Origin: Photobacterium aphoticum
Lineage (GTDB): Bacteria; Pseudomonadota; Gammaproteobacteria; Enterobacterales; Vibrionaceae
DNA length: 64,000 nucleotides
NCBI RefSeq assembly: GCF_001029435.1
Contig: NZ_LDOV01000029.1
Location: 47,008 to 111,007, forward strand
Direction of reading: 5' to 3'
Shown: piece by piece, positions 45,785-54,637 of the stretch
Numbering within the stretch: the stretch's first letter is position 1
Layout of the letters: every line of letters starts with the position of its first letter
The notes under the pieces: generated by a model
What the model saw: the letters and a program-made list of their open reading frames with translations, nothing else
Database searches by the model: none
What the model was told of the DNA's origin: nothing
Position numbers and translations under genes: made by a program

Positions 45785-46375
45785 ATGGCTGGCAACAAGA
45801 AAAACAACCGCCGCGAAGAAATTTTGCAAGCATTGGCGCAGATGCTGGAATCGGCTCAAGGTAGCCAACGTATTACGACAGCCAAGCTGGCCGCGCAGGT
45901 CGGCGTATCGGAAGCCGCGCTGTACCGCCATTTCCCAAGCAAGGCGAGAATGTTTGAAGGGTTGATCGAGTTTATTGAAGACACCATTACCACCCGCATC
46001 AATCGCATTCTGGATGACGAAAAAGACACCCTGAATCGCCTGCGCATGGTACTGCAGCTGATCCTGACCTTTGCAGAACGCAATCCGGGCCTGACCCGCA
46101 TCATGACCGGCCACGCCCTGATGTTTGAACAAGACCGTCTGCAATCGCGCATCAACCAGTTGTTTGAGCGCATTGAAACCCAGCTGCGTCAGGTACTGCG
46201 TGAGCGTAAACTGCGTGAAGGCAAAGGCTTCCCGGTGGATGAATCCATCCTGGCCGCCCAGTTGCTGGGCCAGGTCGAAGGCAGCCTGAACCGTTTCGTT
46301 CGCTCAAACTTCAAATACAAGCCGACTGCCAACTTTGACGATTACTGGCGTTTGCTGAGCGCTGAGTTAGGCTAA
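45785..46375 (+). CDS. slmA: Nucleoid occlusion factor SlmA
   Basis: SlmA is a TetR-fold DNA-binding protein that, when bound to its chromosomal sites, blocks FtsZ polymerisation over the nucleoid. The 196-aa protein (E. coli 198) has an N-terminal helix-turn-helix ([24 protein letters not shown], about residues 30-53) and the helical FtsZ-binding body. A suitable AAGGA ribosome-binding site stands upstream. It is followed at once by an 11-copy heptanucleotide array that begins at the base after the stop codon. Confidence 0.97.
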   Translation: MAGNKKNNRREEILQALAQMLESAQGSQRITTAKLAAQVGVSEAALYRHFPSKARMFEGLIEFIEDTITTRINRILDDEKDTLNRLRMVLQLILTFAERNPGLTRIMTGHALMFEQDRLQSRINQLFERIETQLRQVLRERKLREGKGFPVDESILAAQLLGQVEGSLNRFVRSNFKYKPTANFDDYWRLLSAELG

Positions 46376-46452
46376 AGGTTCGAGGTTCGAGGTTCGAGGT
46401 TCGAGGTTCGAGGTTCGAGGTTCGAGGTTCGAGGTTCGAGGTTCGAGGTTCG
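46376..46452. repeat. Heptanucleotide tandem array AGGTTCG x11
   Basis: Eleven perfect copies of AGGTTCG fill 77 bases, starting at the base after the slmA stop and ending 15 bases before a terminator stem. Perfect copies imply recent slippage, so copy number is probably variable. The unit differs by one base from the array after xanP. Confidence 0.97.
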
Positions 46453-46465
46453 GGCAGAATAAAAA

Positions 46466-46497
46466 CAAAAAGCGAGCGTCAATGACACTCGCTTTTG
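46466..46497. terminator. Terminator between slmA and pyrE
   Basis: AAAAGCGAG/CTCGCTTTT stem (9 bp) with an inner GTC/GAC pairing; A- and T-rich flanks allow use by both convergent genes. Confidence 0.75.
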
Positions 46498-46561
46498 TTG
46501 TTTCTAAAGCAGAGGAAAAGACCCGCTCTTCCTCGCCGACTCAGTACACGTCCCTAAAAAC

Positions 46562-47203
46562 TTATACACCGTACTCGGCACGGTAGGCTTTCACCGCATC
46601 CAGATGCACTTCCATCCCCGCTTGCTCTTCCAGGTAACGTACCACGTCACCCAAAGACACAATCGAGATCACCGCACAACCGAAGTCACGTTCTACTTCC
46701 TGAATCGCAGACAGCTCGCTCTTGCCTTTTTCCTGACGGTCAATCGCCACCAGTACACCCGCCAAATCTGCGCCGTTCGCTTTGATGATTTCCATCGATT
46801 CACGGATCGCCGTACCGGCTGTGATCACGTCATCCACCAGCATGATGCGACCTTCCAGTGGGCTACCCACCAGGTTGCCGCCTTCACCGTGATCTTTGGC
46901 TTCCTTACGGTTGAAACAGTAAGGGGTGTCGATGTCGTGCTGATCCGCCAATGCTACCGCTGTGGTTGTGGCGATTGGGATCCCTTTGTACGCCGGGCCA
47001 AACAGCACATCGTACTCAATACCCGCATCCACTAAAGCTTCAGCGTAAAAACGGCCAAGGCGTGCTAAATCACGACCTGTGTTAAACAACCCGGCATTGA
47101 AAAAATACGGGCTCTTACGGCCAGATTTCAGTGTGAACTCACCAAATTTCAACACGCCTTTTTCGAGGGCAAATTCAATGAACTGACGCTGATATGCTTT
47201 CAT
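46562..47203 (-). CDS. pyrE: Orotate phosphoribosyltransferase
   Basis: PyrE converts orotate and PRPP to orotidine 5'-monophosphate in UMP synthesis. The 213-aa length equals E. coli. Motifs are the flexible loop [15 protein letters not shown] and the PRPP-binding [17 protein letters not shown]. It is the second gene of rph-pyrE and lies behind an attenuator-like hairpin, so UTP level probably controls readthrough as in E. coli. Confidence 0.98.
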   Translation of the reverse strand: MKAYQRQFIEFALEKGVLKFGEFTLKSGRKSPYFFNAGLFNTGRDLARLGRFYAEALVDAGIEYDVLFGPAYKGIPIATTTAVALADQHDIDTPYCFNRKEAKDHGEGGNLVGSPLEGRIMLVDDVITAGTAIRESMEIIKANGADLAGVLVAIDRQEKGKSELSAIQEVERDFGCAVISIVSLGDVVRYLEEQAGMEVHLDAVKAYRAEYGV

Positions 47204-47275
47204 GGTTTTTCCTTATTTTATGAAACGTATAGTCATACTCGGGCTATCAGACAGGCGATATCCGCCCCGACAGCC

Positions 47276-47303
47276 AAAAAAAAGCGGCTCCAATAGGAAC
47301 CGC
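47276..47303 (-). terminator. rph-pyrE attenuator (UTP-sensing type)
   Basis: On the minus strand GCGGTTCC/GGAGCCGC (one G-U pair) with loop TATT runs into eight T residues. The 5' arm starts about 7 bases after the rph stop codon, so a ribosome finishing rph could block folding. This is the geometry of the E. coli pyrE attenuator, where rph translation senses UTP. The 72 bases to pyrE contain no other obvious promoter. Confidence 0.75.
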
Positions 47304-47310
47304 CTCAAAA

Positions 47311-48027
47311 TCAATTGGCCAACGCTTGTTTCTGCACGTTGATAATGTCTTCAATGCCCTGCTTGGCTAATGCCAGCATCGCCAGTAGCTCGTCGTGACT
47401 GAAGGCTTCGCCCTCCGCCGTGCCCTGGATTTCGATCATCTTGCCTTCTTCGGTCATGACCACATTCATGTCGGTCTCGGCCGCTGAATCTTCCACGTAC
47501 TCCAGATCACAGATTGGCTCGCCGTTGTAGATCCCTACCGACACCGCCGCCACCATGCCTTTCAGTGGGTTTTTCTTGATCATGCCTTTTTCCAGCATGT
47601 AGTTGATCGCATCAACCAGCGCCACCATCGCACCGGTGATAGACGCCGTACGTGTACCGCCATCCGCCTGGATCACGTCACAGTCAACGGTGATCATCTG
47701 CTCACCCAGCACTTCTAGGTCGACCGCAGCACGCAGGCTACGCGCGATCAGGCGCTGAATTTCCATCGTACGGCCGCCTTGCTTACCGCTGGCTGCTTCA
47801 CGACGGTTACGGGAATGGGTCGCACGCGGCAACATGCCGTACTCTGCTGTTACCCAGCCTTGGCCTTTACCTTTCAACCAGCGTGGGACAGATTCTTCCA
47901 CACTTGCTGTACAAATCACTTTGGTGTCACCAAATTCCACCAACACCGAACCTTCAGCATGGGCTGTGAATTGACGAGTGATGGTGATTGGACGCACCTG
48001 ATTAGCATTTCTTCCGCTTGGACGCAT
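47311..48027 (-). CDS. rph: Ribonuclease PH
   Basis: RNase PH is a phosphate-dependent 3'-5' exonuclease that trims tRNA 3' ends. The 238-aa protein (E. coli full-length form 238) starts [19 protein letters not shown] and has the active-site region [20 protein letters not shown] and [14 protein letters not shown]. The gene is intact, unlike the frameshifted rph of E. coli K-12. GGGA lies 8 bases before the ATG. It leads the rph-pyrE operon. Confidence 0.97.
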   Translation of the reverse strand: MRPSGRNANQVRPITITRQFTAHAEGSVLVEFGDTKVICTASVEESVPRWLKGKGQGWVTAEYGMLPRATHSRNRREAASGKQGGRTMEIQRLIARSLRAAVDLEVLGEQMITVDCDVIQADGGTRTASITGAMVALVDAINYMLEKGMIKKNPLKGMVAAVSVGIYNGEPICDLEYVEDSAAETDMNVVMTEEGKMIEIQGTAEGEAFSHDELLAMLALAKQGIEDIINVQKQALAN

Positions 48028-48182
48028 CGGGGATTCCCTTTGGCTGGCTGATATTAACCGGCGATTATAGCGATAACCGCCGATCAGTGCACGCGAAACC
48101 CTTTGCCTCGCACCTTTTCAAGCACTTAACGCGCGTTGATGACAACGTACTGTCGGCAAAACATGTCACGTGTCGGTCACGC

Positions 48183-48605
48183 TTATTGCGCGGCCGCTGT
48201 GTCTGTGTCGACGTCGGCTTCTGCTGATACTGCAACCGGCGCAGACATCTCAACATTCACTTCTGCTTCCGCTTTCGCGGCACGCTGACAGTCATACGCG
48301 TTCGCCATCATGGTCACCGAGCTCAAAAAGCCCAGTGGCTGGTACAAGTACAGGGTATCAGCCTGCAGATCATCCGCCTTAATACGCATTTCGTTCAGCG
48401 TACCCCATACCATGTCACGATCAGCATGCAGCCAGTAATCGTAGAAGTGACCTTGCGAACCCAATACCGTGCCTTTTAGCTCACAGCCTTGAATCGCTTG
48501 CGTGTCATCCCAGATCACCTGCACATGGCGAGAGTCTGCGGTCGGGAAAGTTACACAGCCCGTCAAAGACAGGCCTAATAGCGCTAACGTGAAGTACTTT
48601 TTCAT
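48183..48605 (-). CDS. DUF4156 family lipoprotein
   Basis: A 140-aa protein with a lipoprotein signal peptide: the lipobox LTGC puts the lipidated cysteine at residue 17. The DUF4156-like core follows (VIWDDTQAIQGCELKGTVLGSQGHF), and the last 30 residues form an Ala/Glu/Val-rich tail. Probably anchored to the inner leaflet of the outer membrane. Function unknown. Monocistronic, divergent from yicC. Confidence 0.82.
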   Translation of the reverse strand: MKKYFTLALLGLSLTGCVTFPTADSRHVQVIWDDTQAIQGCELKGTVLGSQGHFYDYWLHADRDMVWGTLNEMRIKADDLQADTLYLYQPLGFLSSVTMMANAYDCQRAAKAEAEVNVEMSAPVAVSAEADVDTDTAAAQ

Positions 48606-48785
48606 TAACTATTGGGTTCACAAAGTAAAAAATGACGGCGGAGTGTAATCGCAAAATCACCAGAACGCACTCAAAAAATGCACACTGTTTTTGGCCTGCT
48701 TTTTCGGCCTATTTTCATCACAATACGGTACCTGCCTCGCTGTGCTCATCTGGGCGTTACCTATCTTTTCTTCGGAAGGCTACGT

Positions 48786-48791
48786 TATAAT
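48786..48791 (+). promoter_or_regulatory. Possible -10 box of yicC
   Basis: A perfect TATAAT 107 bases before the ATG. No -35 near 17 bases is convincing. Confidence 0.35.
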
Positions 48792-48897
48792 CAAGAGGCT
48801 ACGACAACTGCGCCGTATCCTGTATTGCACGGCTCTTCGTGTTCATGCGAACAGCCAGTAAGCAGTTATCATCATTTTATAGAAGGGCCCTCCGCCA

Positions 48898-49764
48898 ATG
48901 ATCCATAGCATGACCGCCTATGCCCGTCGCGAAGTAAAAGCAGACTGGGGCACCGCGATTTGGGAAATCCGTTCGGTTAACCAACGCTACCTTGAAACCT
49001 ACCTGCGTATGCCAGAGCAGTTCCGTGGCCTTGAGCCAGTCCTGCGCGAGCGTTTCCGCCAGCGTCTGGCACGCGGTAAAGTGGAATGTAACCTGCGCTT
49101 TGAAGCCAACCCAGCGGCTAATGCGGCGCTGAACATCAACCAGACACTGGCCAGCCAAGTGATTAAAGCGGCTGAGCAGATCATGGCGCTGACGGGTGAG
49201 CAAAGCCGTATCAACCCGTTCCAGATCATGCAGTGGCCGGGCGTGATGGAAGCCTCTGAACAAGATTTGGATGCGATCAATAAAGATTTGCTGGACGGTT
49301 TTGATGCCACCATCGAGGACTTCCTGGCCGCCCGTGCCAGCGAAGGCGCCAACATGAAAGATCTGATCGTGCAGCGTCTGGATGCGATCAGCGAAGAAGC
49401 GGCGAAAGTGCGTGCTCACATGCCAGAAGTGATGGCATGGCAGCGCGAGCGTCTGCTAAGCCGTTTTGAAGAAGCGAAGATTGAGCTGGATGCGACCCGC
49501 GTTGAGCAAGAGCTGATCATGCTGGCACAAAAGAGCGATGTGGCCGAAGAGCTGGATCGTCTGGACTCTCACGTGAAAGAAACCCACAAGATCATGAAAA
49601 AAGGCGGCGCTTGTGGCCGTCGTCTGGACTTCATGATGCAAGAGTTCAACCGTGAGTCCAACACGCTGGCCTCCAAATCCATCAACACTGACATCACAGC
49701 GTCTGCGGTTGAGCTAAAAGTGCTGATCGAGCAAATGCGCGAACAAATCCAGAACATCGAATAA
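48898..49764 (+). CDS. yicC: YicC family endoribonuclease
   Basis: YicC-type proteins were long DUF1732; recent work describes them as endoribonucleases that affect small RNA decay. The 288-aa protein (E. coli 287) starts MIHSMTAYARREVKADWGTA with EIRSVNQRYLETYLRMPE, is strongly helical in the middle (long coiled stretch about 120-215) and ends with the conserved GRRLDFMMQEFNRESNTLASK. AAGGG is upstream of the ATG. It lies near rph and gmk as in enterics. Confidence 0.95.
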   Translation: MIHSMTAYARREVKADWGTAIWEIRSVNQRYLETYLRMPEQFRGLEPVLRERFRQRLARGKVECNLRFEANPAANAALNINQTLASQVIKAAEQIMALTGEQSRINPFQIMQWPGVMEASEQDLDAINKDLLDGFDATIEDFLAARASEGANMKDLIVQRLDAISEEAAKVRAHMPEVMAWQRERLLSRFEEAKIELDATRVEQELIMLAQKSDVAEELDRLDSHVKETHKIMKKGGACGRRLDFMMQEFNRESNTLASKSINTDITASAVELKVLIEQMREQIQNIE

Positions 49765-49788
49765 GTTTTTATTCCGTTCTGCCCGCCG

Positions 49789-50343
49789 CTAATCATGGAT
49801 TGGCGGCGGTACCATGATTTTCTCCCCCTCCACTACCGCTTCAAACAGCTTTTCCGCTGCCCACGTGCGATCGACCACATCGGTGCGTGCGCCAATCTCG
49901 GCGTGAGTCGCCACCACATCCCCTTGTAAATGCAACCCGGGACGGGCTTGCGGATGTATCACTTCATGCCAGGCATAATCCGGATGCTCCGACACCGGCA
50001 CGATCCACAGGCGTTTTTGTTGCGGCCAAGCCACATAGGCCACCATGTCTTGCGGCGAATACGGCGTGATGTAGAAATACTGCGGCGACGTATCGGAGGA
50101 CTGCTGCGCCACCACCGCTTGCAGGGCGGCCATCAGGCGATGATGGTTGGATAACGCCAGCACTGAATGCCTTGCCGGTGTCATGGTCTCAGGCGTTAGC
50201 GCCTTCGCTGGCACGGCATCCCCGGCCAGTCCCGTTACTGAGGCAACCGCACTGATGCTCACACCGGCACTCAGCAGGCTCATCCCCAGTATACCCAGAC
50301 TACGCACACCGCTATTGGCCATTCGCCTTAACGCGCGGTACAT
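49789..50343 (-). CDS. Uncharacterised exported protein between yicC and gmk
   Basis: I do not recognise this family. Read from the ATG at 50343, it is 184 aa with a positively charged N-terminus and a hydrophobic segment (MYRALRRMANSGVRSLGILG onward) that looks like a signal peptide or anchor, then a soluble domain containing YFYITPYSPQDMVAYVAWP and DYAWHEVIHPQARPG. A GGGGAAAAGG stretch precedes this ATG. The frame continues to an ATG at 50412, which would add a hydrophilic 23-residue leader. Convergent with yicC. Confidence 0.65.
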   Translation of the reverse strand: MYRALRRMANSGVRSLGILGMSLLSAGVSISAVASVTGLAGDAVPAKALTPETMTPARHSVLALSNHHRLMAALQAVVAQQSSDTSPQYFYITPYSPQDMVAYVAWPQQKRLWIVPVSEHPDYAWHEVIHPQARPGLHLQGDVVATHAEIGARTDVVDRTWAAEKLFEAVVEGEKIMVPPPIHD

Positions 50344-51355
<1,012 letters not shown>

Positions 51356-51406
51356 GTATTTTTGTACAATTTTCCATCTTTATTTATATAACCACTGGAG
51401 TCCTCC

Positions 51407-51685
51407 ATGGCACGCGTAACCGTTCAAGACGCTGTTGATAAAATTGGCAACCGTTTCGATCTAATCCAAATTGCTGCTCGCCGCGCTCGTCAGATGCAAA
51501 CCGGCGGTAAGGATCCATTGGTTCCTGAAGAAAACGACAAGTACACTGTAATCGCGCTTCGTGAAATCGAAGAAGGTCTGATCACAAAAGAAATCCTGGA
51601 TGCTCGTGAGCGTCAGGAAGTACAAGAGCAAGAAGCAGCAGAGCTAGCCGCTGTTAGCGCTATTGCTGGCGACAACCACCGTTAA
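51407..51685 (+). CDS. rpoZ: RNA polymerase omega subunit
   Basis: Omega helps assemble beta' and contributes to the ppGpp site 1 on RNA polymerase. The 92-aa protein (E. coli 91) starts [20 protein letters not shown] with [23 protein letters not shown], the conserved core. TGGAG precedes the ATG. It lies directly ahead of spoT. Confidence 0.98.
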   Translation: MARVTVQDAVDKIGNRFDLIQIAARRARQMQTGGKDPLVPEENDKYTVIALREIEEGLITKEILDARERQEVQEQEAAELAAVSAIAGDNHR

Positions 51686-51703
51686 TTCAGGGAACCGGGC
51701 GAA

Positions 51704-53806
51704 TTGTATCTTTTTGATAGCCTGAAAGAAGTCGCGACACAATACCTGCCTGAGTCTCAAATCGAGGCGCTCAGGCAGGCCTATCTGATTGCGCGCGATG
51801 CACACGAAGGGCAAACGCGTTCTAGCGGCGAACCCTACATCATCCACCCGATTGCTGTCGCTCGTATCTTGGCGGAAATGCGCCTTGACTACGAAACCCT
51901 CATGGCAGCCCTGCTCCACGACGTCATTGAAGATACCGAGGTCACCAAAGAAGATCTCGATAGCCGCTTTGGCTCCACCGTGGCCGAACTGGTTGATGGT
52001 GTATCGAAGCTAGACAAACTCAAATTCCGCGACCGCAAAGAAGCGCAAGCAGAAAACTTCCGTAAAATGATCATGGCCATGGCCCATGATATCCGCGTGA
52101 TCCTGATTAAACTGGCTGACCGTACGCACAACATGCGCACACTCGGTGCACTGCGCCCGGACAAACGCCGTCGAATCGCCCGCGAAACGCTGGAAATTTT
52201 CTCTCCACTGGCCCACCGTCTGGGTATCCACAATATCAAGACCGAACTGGAAGAGCTTGGCTTTGAAGCCCTCTATCCTAACCGCTATCGCGTCCTGAAA
52301 AACGTGGTGGCTGCCGCCCGTGGTAACCGCAAAGAAATGATCAATAAGATCCACGCTGAGATTGAGGGTCGCCTCAACGATGCGGGGATTGAAGGCACGG
52401 TACTGGGACGCGAGAAAAACCTCTACTCCATCTATAACAAGATGAAGAACAAAGAGCAGCGTTTCCACACCATCATGGACATCTACGCCTTCCGCGTACT
52501 GGTGCAGGATCTCGATACCTGTTACCGCGTGCTGGGTCAGGTACATAACCTGTACAAGCCGCGTCCAAGCCGCATGAAAGACTACATCGCCATTCCAAAA
52601 GCCAACGGCTACCAGTCGCTGCACACCTCATTGGTGGGCCCGCACGGGGTACCGGTTGAAGTGCAAATCCGCACCGAAGACATGGATCAAATGGCCGATA
52701 AAGGCGTCGCGGCACACTGGGCCTACAAAGACGGTGAAAGCTCCGGCACCACCGCCCAGGTCAAAGCGCAACGCTGGATGCAGAGCCTGCTGGAACTGCA
52801 ACAGAGCGCCGGTAGCTCGTTTGAATTTATCGAAAACGTCAAATCTGATCTGTTCCCGGATGAGATTTACGTTTTCACCCCGAAAGGCCGCATTGTGGAA
52901 TTACCGGTCGGGGCGACAGCGGTCGACTTTGCGTACGCCGTGCATACTGACGTGGGTAACGCCTGTGTCGGTGCCCGTGTGGAACGCCAGCCGTACCCGC
53001 TGAGCAAGCCGCTGAAAAACGGCCAGACCATAGAGATCATCAGTGCACCAGGTGCCCGCCCGAACGCGGCATGGCTCAACTATGTGGTGACCTCACGCGC
53101 CCGTACCAAGATCCGTCAGGTTCTGAAAACCATGCGCCGTGAAGAGTCCGTCACTCTGGGTCGCCGTCTGCTTAACCACGCACTGGGTGCGCTGAATATC
53201 GACCAGGTCGAACCGGCGAACCTGCAACAAGTGCTGGCGGATCTGCGTTTGGCGGATCTGGAAGAATTGCTGGCCGAAATCGGTTTGGGTGAGCTGATGA
53301 GCGTGGTGATCGCCCGCCGTCTGCTAGGCCGTGCCGATGAGCTGACCGAGAAAGAAAATGACCGTCGCCTGCCAATTCGCGGTGCCGATGGCATTTTGCT
53401 GACCTTCGCCAATTGTTGTCACCCTATTCATGGTGACCCGATCATGGCCCATGTCAGCCCGGGTAAAGGCCTGGTGATCCACCGTGAGGAATGTGCCAAC
53501 ATCCGTGGCTACCAGCGTGAGCCGGATAAGTACATGGCGGTGGAATGGAGTGAAGACTTCGAGCAGGAGTTCGTCACCAACCTGAAAGTGGACATGCAAA
53601 ACCACCAAGGGGCACTGGCGGATCTGACCAACACCATCGCGGCCACCGGCTCGAACATTCAGGGCTTGGCGACCGAAGAAAAAGATGGCCGTCTGTACAC
53701 CATCACCGTGCGTCTGACCACCAAAGGCCGTATTCATCTGGCCAACATCATGCGCCGTATTCGTGTGATGCCGAATGTGGTTCGCGTCTCGCGCCAGAAA
53801 AACTGA
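51704..53806 (+). CDS. spoT: Bifunctional (p)ppGpp synthase/hydrolase SpoT
   Basis: SpoT degrades and, under some stresses, makes ppGpp. The 700-aa protein (E. coli 702) has an HD hydrolase domain (HDVIEDT near residue 73; ADRTHNMRT), a synthetase domain (about 240-350, YNKMKNKEQRFHTIMDIYAFRV and AIPKANGYQSLHT), a TGS domain (about 385-445), and a C-terminal ACT domain from about 625. The start is TTG at 51704, 18 bases after rpoZ; the protein begins MYLFDSLKEV as in E. coli, whose spoT also begins with TTG, so the weak start seems conserved. Confidence 0.98.
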   Translation: MYLFDSLKEVATQYLPESQIEALRQAYLIARDAHEGQTRSSGEPYIIHPIAVARILAEMRLDYETLMAALLHDVIEDTEVTKEDLDSRFGSTVAELVDGVSKLDKLKFRDRKEAQAENFRKMIMAMAHDIRVILIKLADRTHNMRTLGALRPDKRRRIARETLEIFSPLAHRLGIHNIKTELEELGFEALYPNRYRVLKNVVAAARGNRKEMINKIHAEIEGRLNDAGIEGTVLGREKNLYSIYNKMKNKEQRFHTIMDIYAFRVLVQDLDTCYRVLGQVHNLYKPRPSRMKDYIAIPKANGYQSLHTSLVGPHGVPVEVQIRTEDMDQMADKGVAAHWAYKDGESSGTTAQVKAQRWMQSLLELQQSAGSSFEFIENVKSDLFPDEIYVFTPKGRIVELPVGATAVDFAYAVHTDVGNACVGARVERQPYPLSKPLKNGQTIEIISAPGARPNAAWLNYVVTSRARTKIRQVLKTMRREESVTLGRRLLNHALGALNIDQVEPANLQQVLADLRLADLEELLAEIGLGELMSVVIARRLLGRADELTEKENDRRLPIRGADGILLTFANCCHPIHGDPIMAHVSPGKGLVIHREECANIRGYQREPDKYMAVEWSEDFEQEFVTNLKVDMQNHQGALADLTNTIAATGSNIQGLATEEKDGRLYTITVRLTTKGRIHLANIMRRIRVMPNVVRVSRQKN

Positions 53807-53847
53807 TCAACGGTTTGAGGGATTTTCCCGCAACCGACGCATAATCC

Positions 53848-53874
53848 AAACGCCCGTTCTCGGGCGTTTTCTTT
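53848..53874 (+). terminator. Terminator candidate between spoT and trmH
   Basis: AAACGCCCG/CGGGCGTTT stem (9 bp) with loop TTCT followed by a short T-rich tail. It may reduce readthrough from spoT into trmH-recG. Confidence 0.75.
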
Positions 53875-53912
53875 AGGTAACTGTTTAAGCACTCGCTGTA
53901 GGTAAACGCACC

Positions 53913-54626
53913 ATGACACCCGATCGTTTCCAACGTATTCATTCTGTTCTTGCCACCCGCCAGCCGGATCTGACGGTGTGCATGGAAGAAGTCCACAAGC
54001 CCAATAACGTGTCTGCCATCATCCGTACCGCTGATGCGGTCGGCGTACACAAAGTCCATGCCGTGTGGCCGACCGATGGCATGCGCCTGCACACCCACAC
54101 CTCTGCCGGCGCCCGTAACTGGGTAGAGCTGGAAACGCACGATTCCATGGTGAACGCCGTGGCAGCCCTGAAAGCACAAGGCATGCAGGTACTGGCAACC
54201 AACCTGTCAGAGACAGCCGTTGATTTCCGTGAGATTGACTACACCAAACCGACCGCCATCATTCTGGGCGGCGAGAAGAACGGCATCACCGCACAAGCGT
54301 TGGCGATGGCCGATCAAGATATCATCATCCCGATGGTGGGTATGGTACAGTCACTGAATGTCTCGGTGGCCAGTGCCCTGATCCTGTATGAAGCGCAGCG
54401 TCAGCGCCAGAACGCCGGTATGTACGAGCGCGAGAAAACCTTGCTACCGGATGATGTGGTGAACCGTATTTTGTTTGAACGCGGCCACCCGGTACTGGCG
54501 AAAGTGGCGCGCCGTAAAGGCTTACCTTACCCGCCGCTGGACGAAGAAGGCCAAATCGCGGCCGACGAAAGCTGGTGGCGCACCATGCAGGCCACGGAAC
54601 CTAAAAAGCAGAAGAAATTACCTTAA
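53913..54626 (+). CDS. trmH: tRNA (guanosine(18)-2'-O)-methyltransferase
   Basis: TrmH (SpoU) methylates the ribose of G18 in the D-loop of tRNAs. The 237-aa SPOUT protein (E. coli 229) has motif 1 PNNVSAIIRTADAVG, motif 2 ILGGEKNGITAQAL and the knot motif 3 IPMVGMVQSLNVSVASALIL. AGGT lies 9 bases before the ATG. It is followed by recG after 11 bases, as in enterics. Confidence 0.97.
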   Translation: MTPDRFQRIHSVLATRQPDLTVCMEEVHKPNNVSAIIRTADAVGVHKVHAVWPTDGMRLHTHTSAGARNWVELETHDSMVNAVAALKAQGMQVLATNLSETAVDFREIDYTKPTAIILGGEKNGITAQALAMADQDIIIPMVGMVQSLNVSVASALILYEAQRQRQNAGMYEREKTLLPDDVVNRILFERGHPVLAKVARRKGLPYPPLDEEGQIAADESWWRTMQATEPKKQKKLP

Positions 54627-54637
54627 CGGAATGCCTC

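Noticed and set aside
46376..46452. CRISPR-like repeat array
   Set aside because: The 7-base units are directly adjacent without spacers and no cas genes are near. It is a microsatellite.
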